A stretch of DNA of 64,000 bases from Mesorhizobium sp. J428 (GTDB lineage: Bacteria; Pseudomonadota; Alphaproteobacteria; Rhizobiales; Rhizobiaceae). The position numbers and the translations under genes were made by a program. Of this stretch, positions 9,590 to 17,168 are shown one piece after another. Position 1 is the first letter of the stretch, and every line of letters starts with the position of its first letter. Under the pieces are notes generated by a model that ran no database searches, was not told the DNA's origin, and worked only from the letters and a program-made list of their open reading frames with translations. The stretch is taken from positions 2,580,001 to 2,644,000 of the forward strand of contig NZ_JAJOMX010000001.1 in the NCBI RefSeq assembly GCF_024699925.1, in the 5' to 3' direction.

Positions 9590-10305
9590 GCAATTCCGCC
9601 GTGACGATCCTGGTCGTCGACGACGAACCGCCGATCCGCAAGCTCTTGCGTGTCGGCCTGACGAACGAGGGCTACGCGGTCGTCGAGGCGCCGAACGCGC
9701 GAACGGCGATCGAGAGCGTCGCGCAGGAGCGGCCGGACCTGATCCTGCTCGATCTCGGCCTGCCCGACATGTCGGGCCACGACCTTCTGGCCAGATGGCG
9801 CGACGAGGGGATCGGACTGCCTGTCGTCATCCTGTCCAGCCGAACCGACGAGGCCGGCATCGTGCGGGCGCTGGAGCAGGGCGCGGACGACTACGTGACC
9901 AAGCCGTTCGGCATGAAGGAACTGGCGGCGCGCATCCGCGTCGCGCTGCGCCACCGGCTCCAGCAGCAGGGCGAGCGGCCGGTGTTCCACACCGGCGAGC
10001 TCTCGGTCGACCTCGTCAAGCGCATCGTCAAGGTGGCGGGCAAGGAGGTTAAGCTGTCGCCGAAGGAATACGACATTCTGCGCATCCTCGTGCAGCATGC
10101 GGGCAAGGTGATTACCCACCAGCACCTCATGAACCAGGTGTGGGGGGCTTCCGCCGACGTGCAGTACCTGCGCGTCTATGTGCGCCAGCTCCGGCAGAAG
10201 ATCGAGCGCAGCCCGGACGATCCGTACTACATCACGACCGAGACCGGGGTCGGCTACAGGTTGCGTGAAGCCGATCCCGACCAGCCGGCGGCACCGGCCG
10301 GCTGA
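9586..10305 (+). CDS. kdpE: KdpE, OmpR-type response regulator of the kdp operon
   Basis: This 239-residue regulator has a receiver domain with acidic pocket VVDDE and phosphoacceptor D56 in LILLDLGLPDM, the conserved K in VTKPFGMKEL near residue 106, and a C-terminal winged helix DNA-binding domain ending in TTETGVGYRLRE. It starts with ATG overlapping the kdpD stop (ATGA), indicating translational coupling. Phosphorylated by KdpD, it activates kdp transcription at low K+. The frame is intact. Confidence 0.95.
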   Translation: MSNSAVTILVVDDEPPIRKLLRVGLTNEGYAVVEAPNARTAIESVAQERPDLILLDLGLPDMSGHDLLARWRDEGIGLPVVILSSRTDEAGIVRALEQGADDYVTKPFGMKELAARIRVALRHRLQQQGERPVFHTGELSVDLVKRIVKVAGKEVKLSPKEYDILRILVQHAGKVITHQHLMNQVWGASADVQYLRVYVRQLRQKIERSPDDPYYITTETGVGYRLREADPDQPAAPAG

Positions 10306-10347
10306 CGCACCCGCCTTCCCGGAACGCGGGAGCGCCGATGGGCGAGT

Positions 10348-10704
10348 TCAGTTGGCCGGAACCGGGCAGGCCATGTCGCCTTCCTGGCAGTTCAGATAGC
10401 CGTTGAAACTGCCGATGCGGACCTTGGTCAGGTCGCTGAGGCAGGCTTCGAGCACCTCGCGATAGACGCTGCCGCCTTCGACGCCGGAGGCCGAGAAGGC
10501 GCATTCCGCGTCGCGGAAGGCAATCCAGGCGCGCTGGGCCTTGATCAGCTGCTGCTTCGTCGCGTGGTCGTTGATCAGCCGGGATTCGATCTTCTGGTAC
10601 AGCCTGTTCAGCTCCGCATCCGCGGCCGCGTAGGTGTCCTGTGCGGCTGCCGGCCAGGCGGCCGCCAGGAAGGGAATGGATGCAAGAGCCAGGCGCCGAA
10701 GCAT
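10348..10704 (-). CDS. Secreted LprI-like (DUF1311) protein
   Basis: This 118-residue protein has a signal peptide (residues 1-22, ending AAAQ) and a small mature domain with the QRAWIAFRDAECAF motif typical of the LprI/DUF1311 family, plus a conserved YREVLEACLSDLTK segment and a Cys pair (LNCQEGDMACP). Some members inhibit lysozyme; most are uncharacterised periplasmic proteins. I chose ATG 10704 because AGGGAG lies 7 nt upstream and the signal peptide begins there; the frame is open further upstream without function. It is convergent with kdpE and 42 nt from its stop. Confidence 0.8.
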   Translation of the reverse strand: MLRRLALASIPFLAAAWPAAAQDTYAAADAELNRLYQKIESRLINDHATKQQLIKAQRAWIAFRDAECAFSASGVEGGSVYREVLEACLSDLTKVRIGSFNGYLNCQEGDMACPVPAN

Positions 10705-11117
10705 GGAAGAACTCCCTCTATGTCTGATTCGCCGGGCTACCTTATCCCGGATCGGCGACGGTGCCAGAACATCCGCGCGCGCAGAAGATCGCGCACGGTT
10801 CGAACTGAAAGCGATGGGTCTGTGCGCCCGTGATGCGCATAATTGATCGGGTGACGACAGCGTCATCCCGGTGAAGCGGCCTATCAGCCTTTCAACTAGC
10901 CAGCAGGCTGAAAGCGGCAAATCGGTTCCAAGATAATTTCGAGCCGGACCTTGTTTTGGTTAAGTTATGCGGATATGTTCGCTAGATCGAGCTTGTTTAC
11001 GAACTTTGTTCCTGCGCCTCGCGCTCTGACGATATTCCAATTCAACTTCGAAGAATACGACGTCGGACATGCGGTCAGACGCCGGAAAACTATGCCGATT
11101 TGAAAGGAAAAATCGCC
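10705..11117. promoter_or_regulatory. Divergent region holding the cspA promoter and long 5' leader
   Basis: This 413-base stretch separates the LprI-like gene and the cold-shock gene. The half nearest the cold-shock gene is clearly AT-richer than the window. Cold-shock mRNAs usually have long structured leaders that act as thermosensors, so this could be one. I could not mark a transcription start or a cold box with confidence. No gene is supported inside it. Confidence 0.4.
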
Positions 11118-11327
11118 ATGAGCACTGGAACCGTAAAGTTCTTCAATTCCACCAAAGGCTTCGGCTTCATCGAGCAGGGCGGCGGTCAGCCGGACGTATT
11201 CGTCCACGTCTCCGCCGTCGAGCGTGCCGGGATGACCGGGCTCGTAGAAGGCCAGAAGCTCAGCTTCGACCTCGTGCAGGATCGCCGCAACGGCAAGAGC
11301 GCGGCCGAGAACCTTCAGGCTGCGTAA
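11118..11327 (+). CDS. cspA: Cold-shock protein, CspA family
   Basis: This 69-residue protein is a single cold-shock domain with both RNA-binding motifs: RNP1 as KGFGFIE and RNP2 as VFVHVSAV. It binds single-stranded RNA and DNA and melts secondary structure. ATG 11118 was chosen because AAAGGA lies 8 nt upstream and the protein then starts [10 protein letters not shown] as the family does; an upstream in-frame ATG at 11100 is less likely. It is monocistronic, with a strong terminator 66 nt after the stop. Confidence 0.93.
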   Translation: MSTGTVKFFNSTKGFGFIEQGGGQPDVFVHVSAVERAGMTGLVEGQKLSFDLVQDRRNGKSAAENLQAA

Positions 11328-11392
11328 TAGAACTGCACTTCCGGTCTTTGACCACGGATGTACTGGCAGTGATCATTGAAGTGCATAGGAGA

Positions 11393-11414
11393 GGCCGGGT
11401 TCGCCCGGCCTTTT
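11393..11414 (+). terminator. Rho-independent terminator of cspA
   Basis: A perfect 7-bp GC stem (GGCCGGG / CCCGGCC) closes a TTCG tetraloop and is followed at once by TTTT. It stands downstream of the cold-shock gene in the right orientation. Confidence 0.9.
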
Positions 11415-11747
11415 GCTATCTGGAGGCATAAGGAGATTGTCATAATGACGTCTCCGTCTCACCGTCATCTTCGACCCAGCGACGGCCTAATTTCTGCAGT
11501 CGATGCGCTCACGACTGATAGACGGAATGGGGCCGATCCCGGAACGACGGCTTCTGGGCGTCGAAGATCGAATAGCTGCCGTAAGGCGCCGACTGATCCC
11601 ATCGGCGCGTTCCGACCCCGTGAACCGCTTCCGCTTGATCTGTCCGTCGTTCAGCCGAGGCCGGACTCTAATTCCAGCTGGAAGAGAAACTCGGTGGGCA
11701 GGTCAGCGGTGCTTGACGAGGACGGGTGATCGTTCTCGACTGCGGCC
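11415..11747. other. Intergenic region with a possible gene relic
   Basis: No intact gene is supported. On the minus strand, a short frame ending in a stop at 11509-11511 reads WDQSAPYGSYSIFDAQKPSF and continues RDRPHSVYQS, which looks like real protein sequence. It is cut off at its 5' side around 11601, and neighbouring segments continue in other frames, so it may be the tail of a decayed gene. I cannot name the family. Confidence 0.3.
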
Positions 11748-12653
11748 ATGAATTCGATGTCACCAAGCGACCGGTTGCGGGCAGCCTTCGAGCTCGGGAA
11801 TCATCCGCTCGGCCTCGTCTCCCGACAGGTCAGTGAAGCGGACGGCTATGCCATCGAGCGCCTTGCCTTTGTCACCGCCGACGGTGAGGCGGTGCGGGGC
11901 GTGCTGACGCGGCCGGTGTCTGCAGACCGATCGCCGGCGCTTCTTTATATCCACGCTCACGGCGCGCGCTACGACATAGGCGCGGACGAACTGCTCGACG
12001 GCCGGCCGGCGCTGCTGGGACCACTGGGACCAGAGTTCGCCCGTCTCGGCTTTGTCACGCTCATGATCGAGATGCCTGCCTTCGGCGCGCGGGCCGAGCC
12101 AAACGAGAGCGCCCGCACGAAGGCCTGTCTCTGGCGTGGCCGGTCACTGGCAGGGCAGATGGTGGCTGAGCAGCAGTCTGCGTTCCGTTGGCTCGCCGCG
12201 CGCGACGATGTAATTGCAGAGCGCATCGGCGTGTTCGGACTGTCGATGGGGGCGACGCTCGGCTATTGGCTGGCAGCGGTCGAGCCCCGCGTCGCGTGCG
12301 TCGCGCATCTGTGCTGCTACGCCGATTTCGAGACGCTGATCGATAGCGGCGCGCATGACCTGCATGGCATCTACCTGACGATCCCGGGCCTGCTCGGCAT
12401 CGCCTCCAACGGGGTCATCGCGGGCATGATCGCGCCGCGGCCCCAATTGATCGCGGTCGGCGATCGCGACCCACTGACGCCGCCTGCCGCCGTCGACCGC
12501 GCGCTCGCCGAAACGCGCGATGCCTATGCGCGGGCGGGCGCGGCCGACCGTCTGACAGTTCTGCGCGAAGCCGAAGCGGGCCACGTCGAGACGCCAGCGA
12601 TGCGCGCAGCCGTATTCGGCTTCCTCGAGCGCTACCTCGCCACGGAGACCTGA
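11748..12653 (+). CDS. Alpha/beta hydrolase, probable esterase
   Basis: This 301-residue protein has an alpha/beta hydrolase fold with nucleophile elbow GLSMG (near residue 165), a likely oxyanion region LLYIHAHGARYDI near 67, and catalytic acid and base candidates in VGDRDPLTP (near 242) and the C-terminal EAGHVETP (His near 280). There is no signal peptide, so it should be cytoplasmic. It resembles dienelactone-hydrolase or acetyl-esterase-like enzymes; the substrate is unknown. ATG 11748 and ATG 11757 are both possible and neither has a good ribosome site. Its last 22 bases overlap the 3' end of the convergent ABC ATPase gene. Confidence 0.75.
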   Translation: MNSMSPSDRLRAAFELGNHPLGLVSRQVSEADGYAIERLAFVTADGEAVRGVLTRPVSADRSPALLYIHAHGARYDIGADELLDGRPALLGPLGPEFARLGFVTLMIEMPAFGARAEPNESARTKACLWRGRSLAGQMVAEQQSAFRWLAARDDVIAERIGVFGLSMGATLGYWLAAVEPRVACVAHLCCYADFETLIDSGAHDLHGIYLTIPGLLGIASNGVIAGMIAPRPQLIAVGDRDPLTPPAAVDRALAETRDAYARAGAADRLTVLREAEAGHVETPAMRAAVFGFLERYLATET

Positions 12654-13732
12654 GCGTCGGGCACGCGCAGGCCCGATGCGTCAAACAGATGCGTCCGCCC
12701 GGCGTCGAAGCCGAGCCGGACGCTTCCCCCGGCAGGGGAGACATCCTGGCCCTGGAGGACCGCGACGAGCTTCTTGCCGTCCGCAAGCGAGGCATGGATC
12801 ACCGTCTCCGGACCCAGGGCCTCGATGAGCGTTACCTTCGCCTCCACGCCGCCGCGATCGACCGTTGCAATATCGTGCGGTCGCACGCCCAGCGTCGCCT
12901 TGTCTCCGGGGCGTAGCGCCGACCCGTCGCCCGCATGCGTTGCGGTGAAGCCGCCGGGTCCCTCGACAGTGACCGAAGCGGGTCCGGCCGCCGTTACCGT
13001 CACATCCATCAGGTTCATTCGCGGCGCGCCGATGAAGCCGGCAACGAACAGGTTTGCCGGGGAATTGTAGAGATCGAGCGGGCGCCCGACCTGCTCGATG
13101 CGGCCGGCGCGCATGACCACGATCCGGTCGGCGAGCGTCATCGCCTCGATTTGGTCGTGCGTCACATAGATCATCGTCGTGCCGAGACGTTCGTGCAGCG
13201 CCGCGAGTTCGGCACGCGTCGAGATGCGCAATTCGGCGTCGAGGTTCGACAGCGGCTCGTCCAGCAGGAAGGCGGTCGGATTGCGCACGACGGCGCGGCC
13301 GATGGCGACGCGCTGCTTCTGACCGCCCGAGAGTTGTCCCGGCCGCCGGTCGAGATAGGCTTCGATCTCGAGCATGCGCGCGGCCTCCGCGATGCGCTTG
13401 TCGATCTCGTCCTTTGCCATGCGCTGGTTTTCAAGACCGAAGGCAAGATTCTGGCGCACCGACATATGCGGGTAAAGCGCGTAGGACTGGAACACCATGG
13501 CCAGGCCGCGCTGGGCGGCCGAGACCTTGGTCACGTCCTTGCCGTCGATCTCGATCGTGCCGCCCGTCGGCTGGTCGAGGCCGGCGATCAGCCGCAGCAG
13601 CGTGGACTTGCCGCATCCCGACGGGCCGACCAGCACGACGAACTCGCCGTCCTCGATGGCCAGGCTGATCCCGTGCAGGATCTTCAGCTTGCCGTAGGCG
13701 CGGTCTATGTCGGTGAGTTTTATCTGTCCCAT
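12632..13732 (-). CDS. Sugar ABC transporter ATP-binding protein (UgpC/MalK type)
   Basis: This 366-residue ATPase powers the importer encoded just upstream. It has Walker A GPSGCGKST (about 37-45), Q-loop FQSYALYPHM, signature LSGGQKQRVAIGRA, Walker B FLLDEPLSNLD and the switch His in YVTHDQ. The C-terminal regulatory OB-type (TOBE) domain starts near residue 240 (VRPHDI), as in MalK/UgpC/MsmK. ATG 13732 gives the family's N-terminus. It is the last gene of a leftward operon with two permeases, a binding protein and pectin-degradation genes; 8 nt separate it from the permease. Confidence 0.92.
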   Translation of the reverse strand: MGQIKLTDIDRAYGKLKILHGISLAIEDGEFVVLVGPSGCGKSTLLRLIAGLDQPTGGTIEIDGKDVTKVSAAQRGLAMVFQSYALYPHMSVRQNLAFGLENQRMAKDEIDKRIAEAARMLEIEAYLDRRPGQLSGGQKQRVAIGRAVVRNPTAFLLDEPLSNLDAELRISTRAELAALHERLGTTMIYVTHDQIEAMTLADRIVVMRAGRIEQVGRPLDLYNSPANLFVAGFIGAPRMNLMDVTVTAAGPASVTVEGPGGFTATHAGDGSALRPGDKATLGVRPHDIATVDRGGVEAKVTLIEALGPETVIHASLADGKKLVAVLQGQDVSPAGGSVRLGFDAGRTHLFDASGLRVPDAQVSVAR

Positions 13733-13740
13733 TATCGAGC

Positions 13741-14793
13741 CTATTTCAATCCGCTGCCGGCGATGCCGGAGGTGATGAAGCGCTGCAGGAAGACGAAGAC
13801 CAGCACGACGGGGATCATGGTCACGACGGTCATTGCCAGGATGTAGTGCCACTGAACGTTCAGTTCGCCGGCATAGGTGTTGAGGCCGACTTGCAGCGTG
13901 TAGAGCTCCTTGCGCGACAGCACGACGAGCGGCCAGAGAAAATCGTTCCAACGCCATACGACGGAGAAGATGGCGAGCACTGCCAGCGCGGGCGCCGCCA
14001 ACGGCAGGACGATGCGCCAGTAGATCTGCCATTCGGACGCATTGTCCATGCGTGCCGCATCGAGCAGTTCGTCGGGAATGGTTAGCATGTACTGGCGCAG
14101 CAGGAAGACGCCGGTCGGCGTGGCCACCGTCGGCAGGATGATGCCCCACAGCGAATCGTAGAGGCCGACCGCGCTGACGACCGAGTAGAGTGGCACCAGC
14201 ACCACCGACAGCGGCACCATCAGCGTGCCGACGATGAGCAGCATGACGGCGTCGCGTCCGGGGAAGCGGTATTTCGACAGCGCGAAGGCCGCCATCGAAT
14301 TGGTCAAAAGCGTGATGATCGTCGCCATGAAGGTGACGAAGACCGAGTTGCGCAGGTAGAGCAGGAAATTGTTCTGCTCCAACGGGACGACGTAGTTCTC
14401 GGTCGCAAGGCCGACCTCTCGCACCGGCGTGCGGTCGGCGATGTTGACCTTGATAACCTCGCCGGGTGCGGCTGGGTCCACCATCTGCGAGACGATGCCG
14501 ACGCGCCGCACTTCGGCGAGCACCCGGCTCGTCCCGTCCGGCATCTTCACTGTGTAGAGCGTCAGCGGCGTGTCGTAGCCCTCGACCGTCGCCTGCTGGC
14601 CGACATAGGGCAGGATGGTCGGCGGAAACTCTGCAAGCTGTGCCGGCGTCTTGAAGGAGGAGGCGATCAGCCAGATCGCCGGGCCGAACATGACGATCAG
14701 ACCGCCGACGAGCCACACCCAGGTGACGACGTCGGTCCAGTGCCAGCCCTTGCCGCCGCGACGGCGGGTGAGAAACGAGACGACGGCGCTCAT
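13741..14793 (-). CDS. Sugar ABC transporter permease, MalG type
   Basis: This 350-residue inner-membrane protein has a first helix near residues 23-46, then a long periplasmic segment, and five more helices. The ATPase-docking EAA loop is DAARMDNASEWQIYWRIVLP near residue 247. The stretch between helix 1 and helix 2 (about residues 50-140) is longer than in minimal MalG proteins and contains an inserted beta-rich segment (QATVEGYDTPLTLYTVKMPD). It forms the channel with the MalF-type partner, whose stop overlaps its start by 4 nt. Confidence 0.92.
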   Translation of the reverse strand: MSAVVSFLTRRRGGKGWHWTDVVTWVWLVGGLIVMFGPAIWLIASSFKTPAQLAEFPPTILPYVGQQATVEGYDTPLTLYTVKMPDGTSRVLAEVRRVGIVSQMVDPAAPGEVIKVNIADRTPVREVGLATENYVVPLEQNNFLLYLRNSVFVTFMATIITLLTNSMAAFALSKYRFPGRDAVMLLIVGTLMVPLSVVLVPLYSVVSAVGLYDSLWGIILPTVATPTGVFLLRQYMLTIPDELLDAARMDNASEWQIYWRIVLPLAAPALAVLAIFSVVWRWNDFLWPLVVLSRKELYTLQVGLNTYAGELNVQWHYILAMTVVTMIPVVLVFVFLQRFITSGIAGSGLK

Positions 14794-15806
14794 TCGCGCG
14801 CTCCCTTCTTCTCGCCGCGCCGGCCGAGCTGAAGCTGGAGTAACGTCAGCACCACCAGCACGGCACCCATCAGGATCGAGGCCGCGGCGGCGAGGCCGGG
14901 ATTGCGCAGCAGTGAGGCGAAGCCGACCTCGTAGATGTATTGCGTCAGGTAGAGGGTCGAGGTTCCGGGACCGCCGCCGGTCAACACATAAACCTCGTCG
15001 AAGATCTGCACCGCGCGGATGAGCGTGAGGATGACGACCACCAGCAGGCTCGGCATCAAGAGCGGCAGGGTGATGCGCCAGAACACGCGCGCGGGCCGGG
15101 TGCCGTCCATCTCCGCCGCCTCGTAGAGATCGCGCGGAATGGCCTGCAGGCCGGCGAGCAGGATCAGCGTATAGAAACCCATATGCGCCCAGACCGAGAC
15201 GGTGACGGCCGCTGTGAAAGCCGAGCCGCGCTCGATCAGCCAGTCGTGCGGCTCGAGCCCGACGGAATAGAGCATGTAGTTGAGCAGGCCCTGTCGCTGT
15301 AGGATCCAGCGCCAGATCAGGCCGACGACAACCGGCGACAAGAGCACGGGGAAGAAGAAGACGGCGCGCCAGAAACTGCGCGCGGCAATCTCGCGGTTGA
15401 GGATCAGCGCGGTGATGACCGACACCAGCGTCATCAGCGCGACCTGCACGACGACGAACAGCCCGGTGTTCTGCACCGCCTTCCAGAACAAGTCCTCGCG
15501 GCAGGTCGAGGGGTCGAGATAGCTGCCGCAGTCGAACAGGCGCTCGTATTGCGCCGCGCCGACATAGGCGCGATCGGCAAGGAAGAAGGCGGTGCCGGAC
15601 GTTGCCGAATAAAAGAAGTTGATGACGAACGGAGTCAGCACGAACACCGCGAAGATCGCCATGTTCGGGGCGAGGAAGAATGCGGCCATGCCGTTAGTGC
15701 CGGTCGCCCTCTGCCACGCCTTGAGCGGCAGATTGACGGCCGACGCCAGCCAGATGACCGGCGCCGCCACTACGGCGCCGAGTGCCTTTCCGATCGGGGC
15801 GGACAT
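14790..15806 (-). CDS. Sugar ABC transporter permease, MalF type
   Basis: This 338-residue membrane protein has about six helices and the EAA loop EAAEMDGTRPARVFWRITLP near residue 232. A Cys-containing periplasmic loop (DCGSYLDPSTCRED) follows the first helix. ATG 15806 was chosen because it begins 2 nt after the binding-protein stop and gives a sensible N-terminus; the frame runs on upstream inside the previous gene. It pairs with the MalG-type permease to import oligosaccharides. Confidence 0.92.
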   Translation of the reverse strand: MSAPIGKALGAVVAAPVIWLASAVNLPLKAWQRATGTNGMAAFFLAPNMAIFAVFVLTPFVINFFYSATSGTAFFLADRAYVGAAQYERLFDCGSYLDPSTCREDLFWKAVQNTGLFVVVQVALMTLVSVITALILNREIAARSFWRAVFFFPVLLSPVVVGLIWRWILQRQGLLNYMLYSVGLEPHDWLIERGSAFTAAVTVSVWAHMGFYTLILLAGLQAIPRDLYEAAEMDGTRPARVFWRITLPLLMPSLLVVVILTLIRAVQIFDEVYVLTGGGPGTSTLYLTQYIYEVGFASLLRNPGLAAAASILMGAVLVVLTLLQLQLGRRGEKKGARE

Positions 15807-15808
15807 TG

Positions 15809-17074
15809 TCACTTCGCCTGGGCGACCTTGTCGGCGATGTCCTGGTCGATCTTGCCCCACGCCTCGTCGAGGCTCATCTCGCCGGCCATGACCTGGCTGA
15901 TGCGTGTCACGAGCGCGCCGTAATAGGCAGTGCCCCACTTCCATGCCGGCAGCGCGTCGGCGGCGGGCAGGGTCTCATTGGACGCCTTGACGAAGGTATC
16001 GAGGGCCGGACCGACATTCTTGTCCTTGGTCACCCAGTTCAGGCCGCCCTTCTCGACGACGGCCTTGTGGGCCGGCAGGAACAGGGTGCGCTCGGAGAAC
16101 TCTTTAACCACAGCCTCGCTTGCGAGGTAGTCCATCACCTTGGCCACGTCGGCCGGGTTCTTGGTGTATTTGACTGCGACGAGCGCTGCGCCACCCTTGA
16201 GACCCGAGCATCCGGCGCTGCCGCAGGGCGATCCGATAGCAACCCAGTCGAAGCTGTCGCCGATCTTGGTCGACAGGTTTGCGACCTGCCAGCTGCCCGA
16301 ATAGTAGAACGGAATCTGTGCATTGATGAAGTCGTCGGCGGCGGCCCGGTAGGTCGATCCCGCGGCGGAGACCCATGTCTCCTTTAGCATCAGCCCTTCC
16401 GCGGTCCAGTCGACCAGCCTTTTGCCAAAGGCCTTGGTGCCGTCGTCGACCTTGGCCGGCTTTCCGTCAGCACCGATGTAGTTGGCGCCATAGGACACGT
16501 TAGGTCCCGAGATGCGATGGCCAGAGCGGTCGATGGCGAAGGCTGCAGCCGTTTTCTGGCTCTTCATCACCTCGGCCGAGGCCTTGATCCAGTCGTCCCA
16601 GGTGGCCTTTTCGCCGGGCATGGCAACGCCGGCCTGCTCGAACAGCGTCTTGTTGGCGAAGCCGCCGGTCAGGGTCAGCTGTGTCATGAAGCCCGAGATG
16701 GCGTCGGAGCCGTCGGGGCGCATCCAGTCGGCCTGTGCGCCGAAATTGTCGTCCCAGTATTTCGCGTCGGCGACGATGGGGCGCAGGTCGAGCCAGTGCT
16801 GCGCCAGTTCCTTGAGGTTGGTGACGCGGGCGATGTCCGGACCCTGTCCGGATTCGAGCTGGATCGGCAGCTGTTCCTGGATGACCTTGTAGGCGACGTT
16901 GTCGAGCGTGACCTTGATATCCGGGTTGTCCTTCATGAAGCGGTTGAGCAGGTCCTGGATGACCTCGCCTTCCACCCCGTCGGAATACCACATGATCCTG
17001 ACTTCGCCCGCGAGCGCGCTTGAGGCGAGAAGGCTGGCGGCTGCGGCCGCCAATGCGGTTCGTGTCTTTTTCAT
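15809..17074 (-). CDS. Sugar-binding protein of the ABC importer
   Basis: This 421-residue protein has a signal peptide (residues 1-22, ending SALA/G) and the fold of family-1 extracellular solute-binding proteins, with motifs such as LLNRFMKDNPDIKVTL, ESGQGPDIARVTN and a C-terminal EMSLDEAWGKI. ATG 17074 has GGGAGGAG upstream. It captures the oligosaccharide in the periplasm and delivers it to the permeases that follow. Neighbours (GH105 hydrolase, KduI) suggest a pectin- or rhamnogalacturonan-derived ligand, but the ligand itself cannot be read from the sequence. Confidence 0.93.
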   Translation of the reverse strand: MKKTRTALAAAAASLLASSALAGEVRIMWYSDGVEGEVIQDLLNRFMKDNPDIKVTLDNVAYKVIQEQLPIQLESGQGPDIARVTNLKELAQHWLDLRPIVADAKYWDDNFGAQADWMRPDGSDAISGFMTQLTLTGGFANKTLFEQAGVAMPGEKATWDDWIKASAEVMKSQKTAAAFAIDRSGHRISGPNVSYGANYIGADGKPAKVDDGTKAFGKRLVDWTAEGLMLKETWVSAAGSTYRAAADDFINAQIPFYYSGSWQVANLSTKIGDSFDWVAIGSPCGSAGCSGLKGGAALVAVKYTKNPADVAKVMDYLASEAVVKEFSERTLFLPAHKAVVEKGGLNWVTKDKNVGPALDTFVKASNETLPAADALPAWKWGTAYYGALVTRISQVMAGEMSLDEAWGKIDQDIADKVAQAK

Positions 17075-17168
17075 TTCAGTCTCCTCCCAAAACGCGGGTC
17101 GTTCCCGCTGACCAGTTGTGTCGTCTCGCCCGGCCCGCATTCCTCCCGCGGGCCGGCCTCAAGAACTC

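Noticed and set aside
10965..11207. Minus-strand frame overlapping the cold-shock gene start
   Set aside because: Antisense to a conserved gene and lacking its own start signal.
12632..12653. A frameshift at the end of the hydrolase or ATPase
   Set aside because: Both genes end normally; this is a simple convergent overlap of 22 bp.
13733..14716. A long upstream extension of the ABC ATPase frame through the permease gene
   Set aside because: The ATPase begins at MGQIKLTD (13732); the extension is an off-frame reading of the MalG-type permease.
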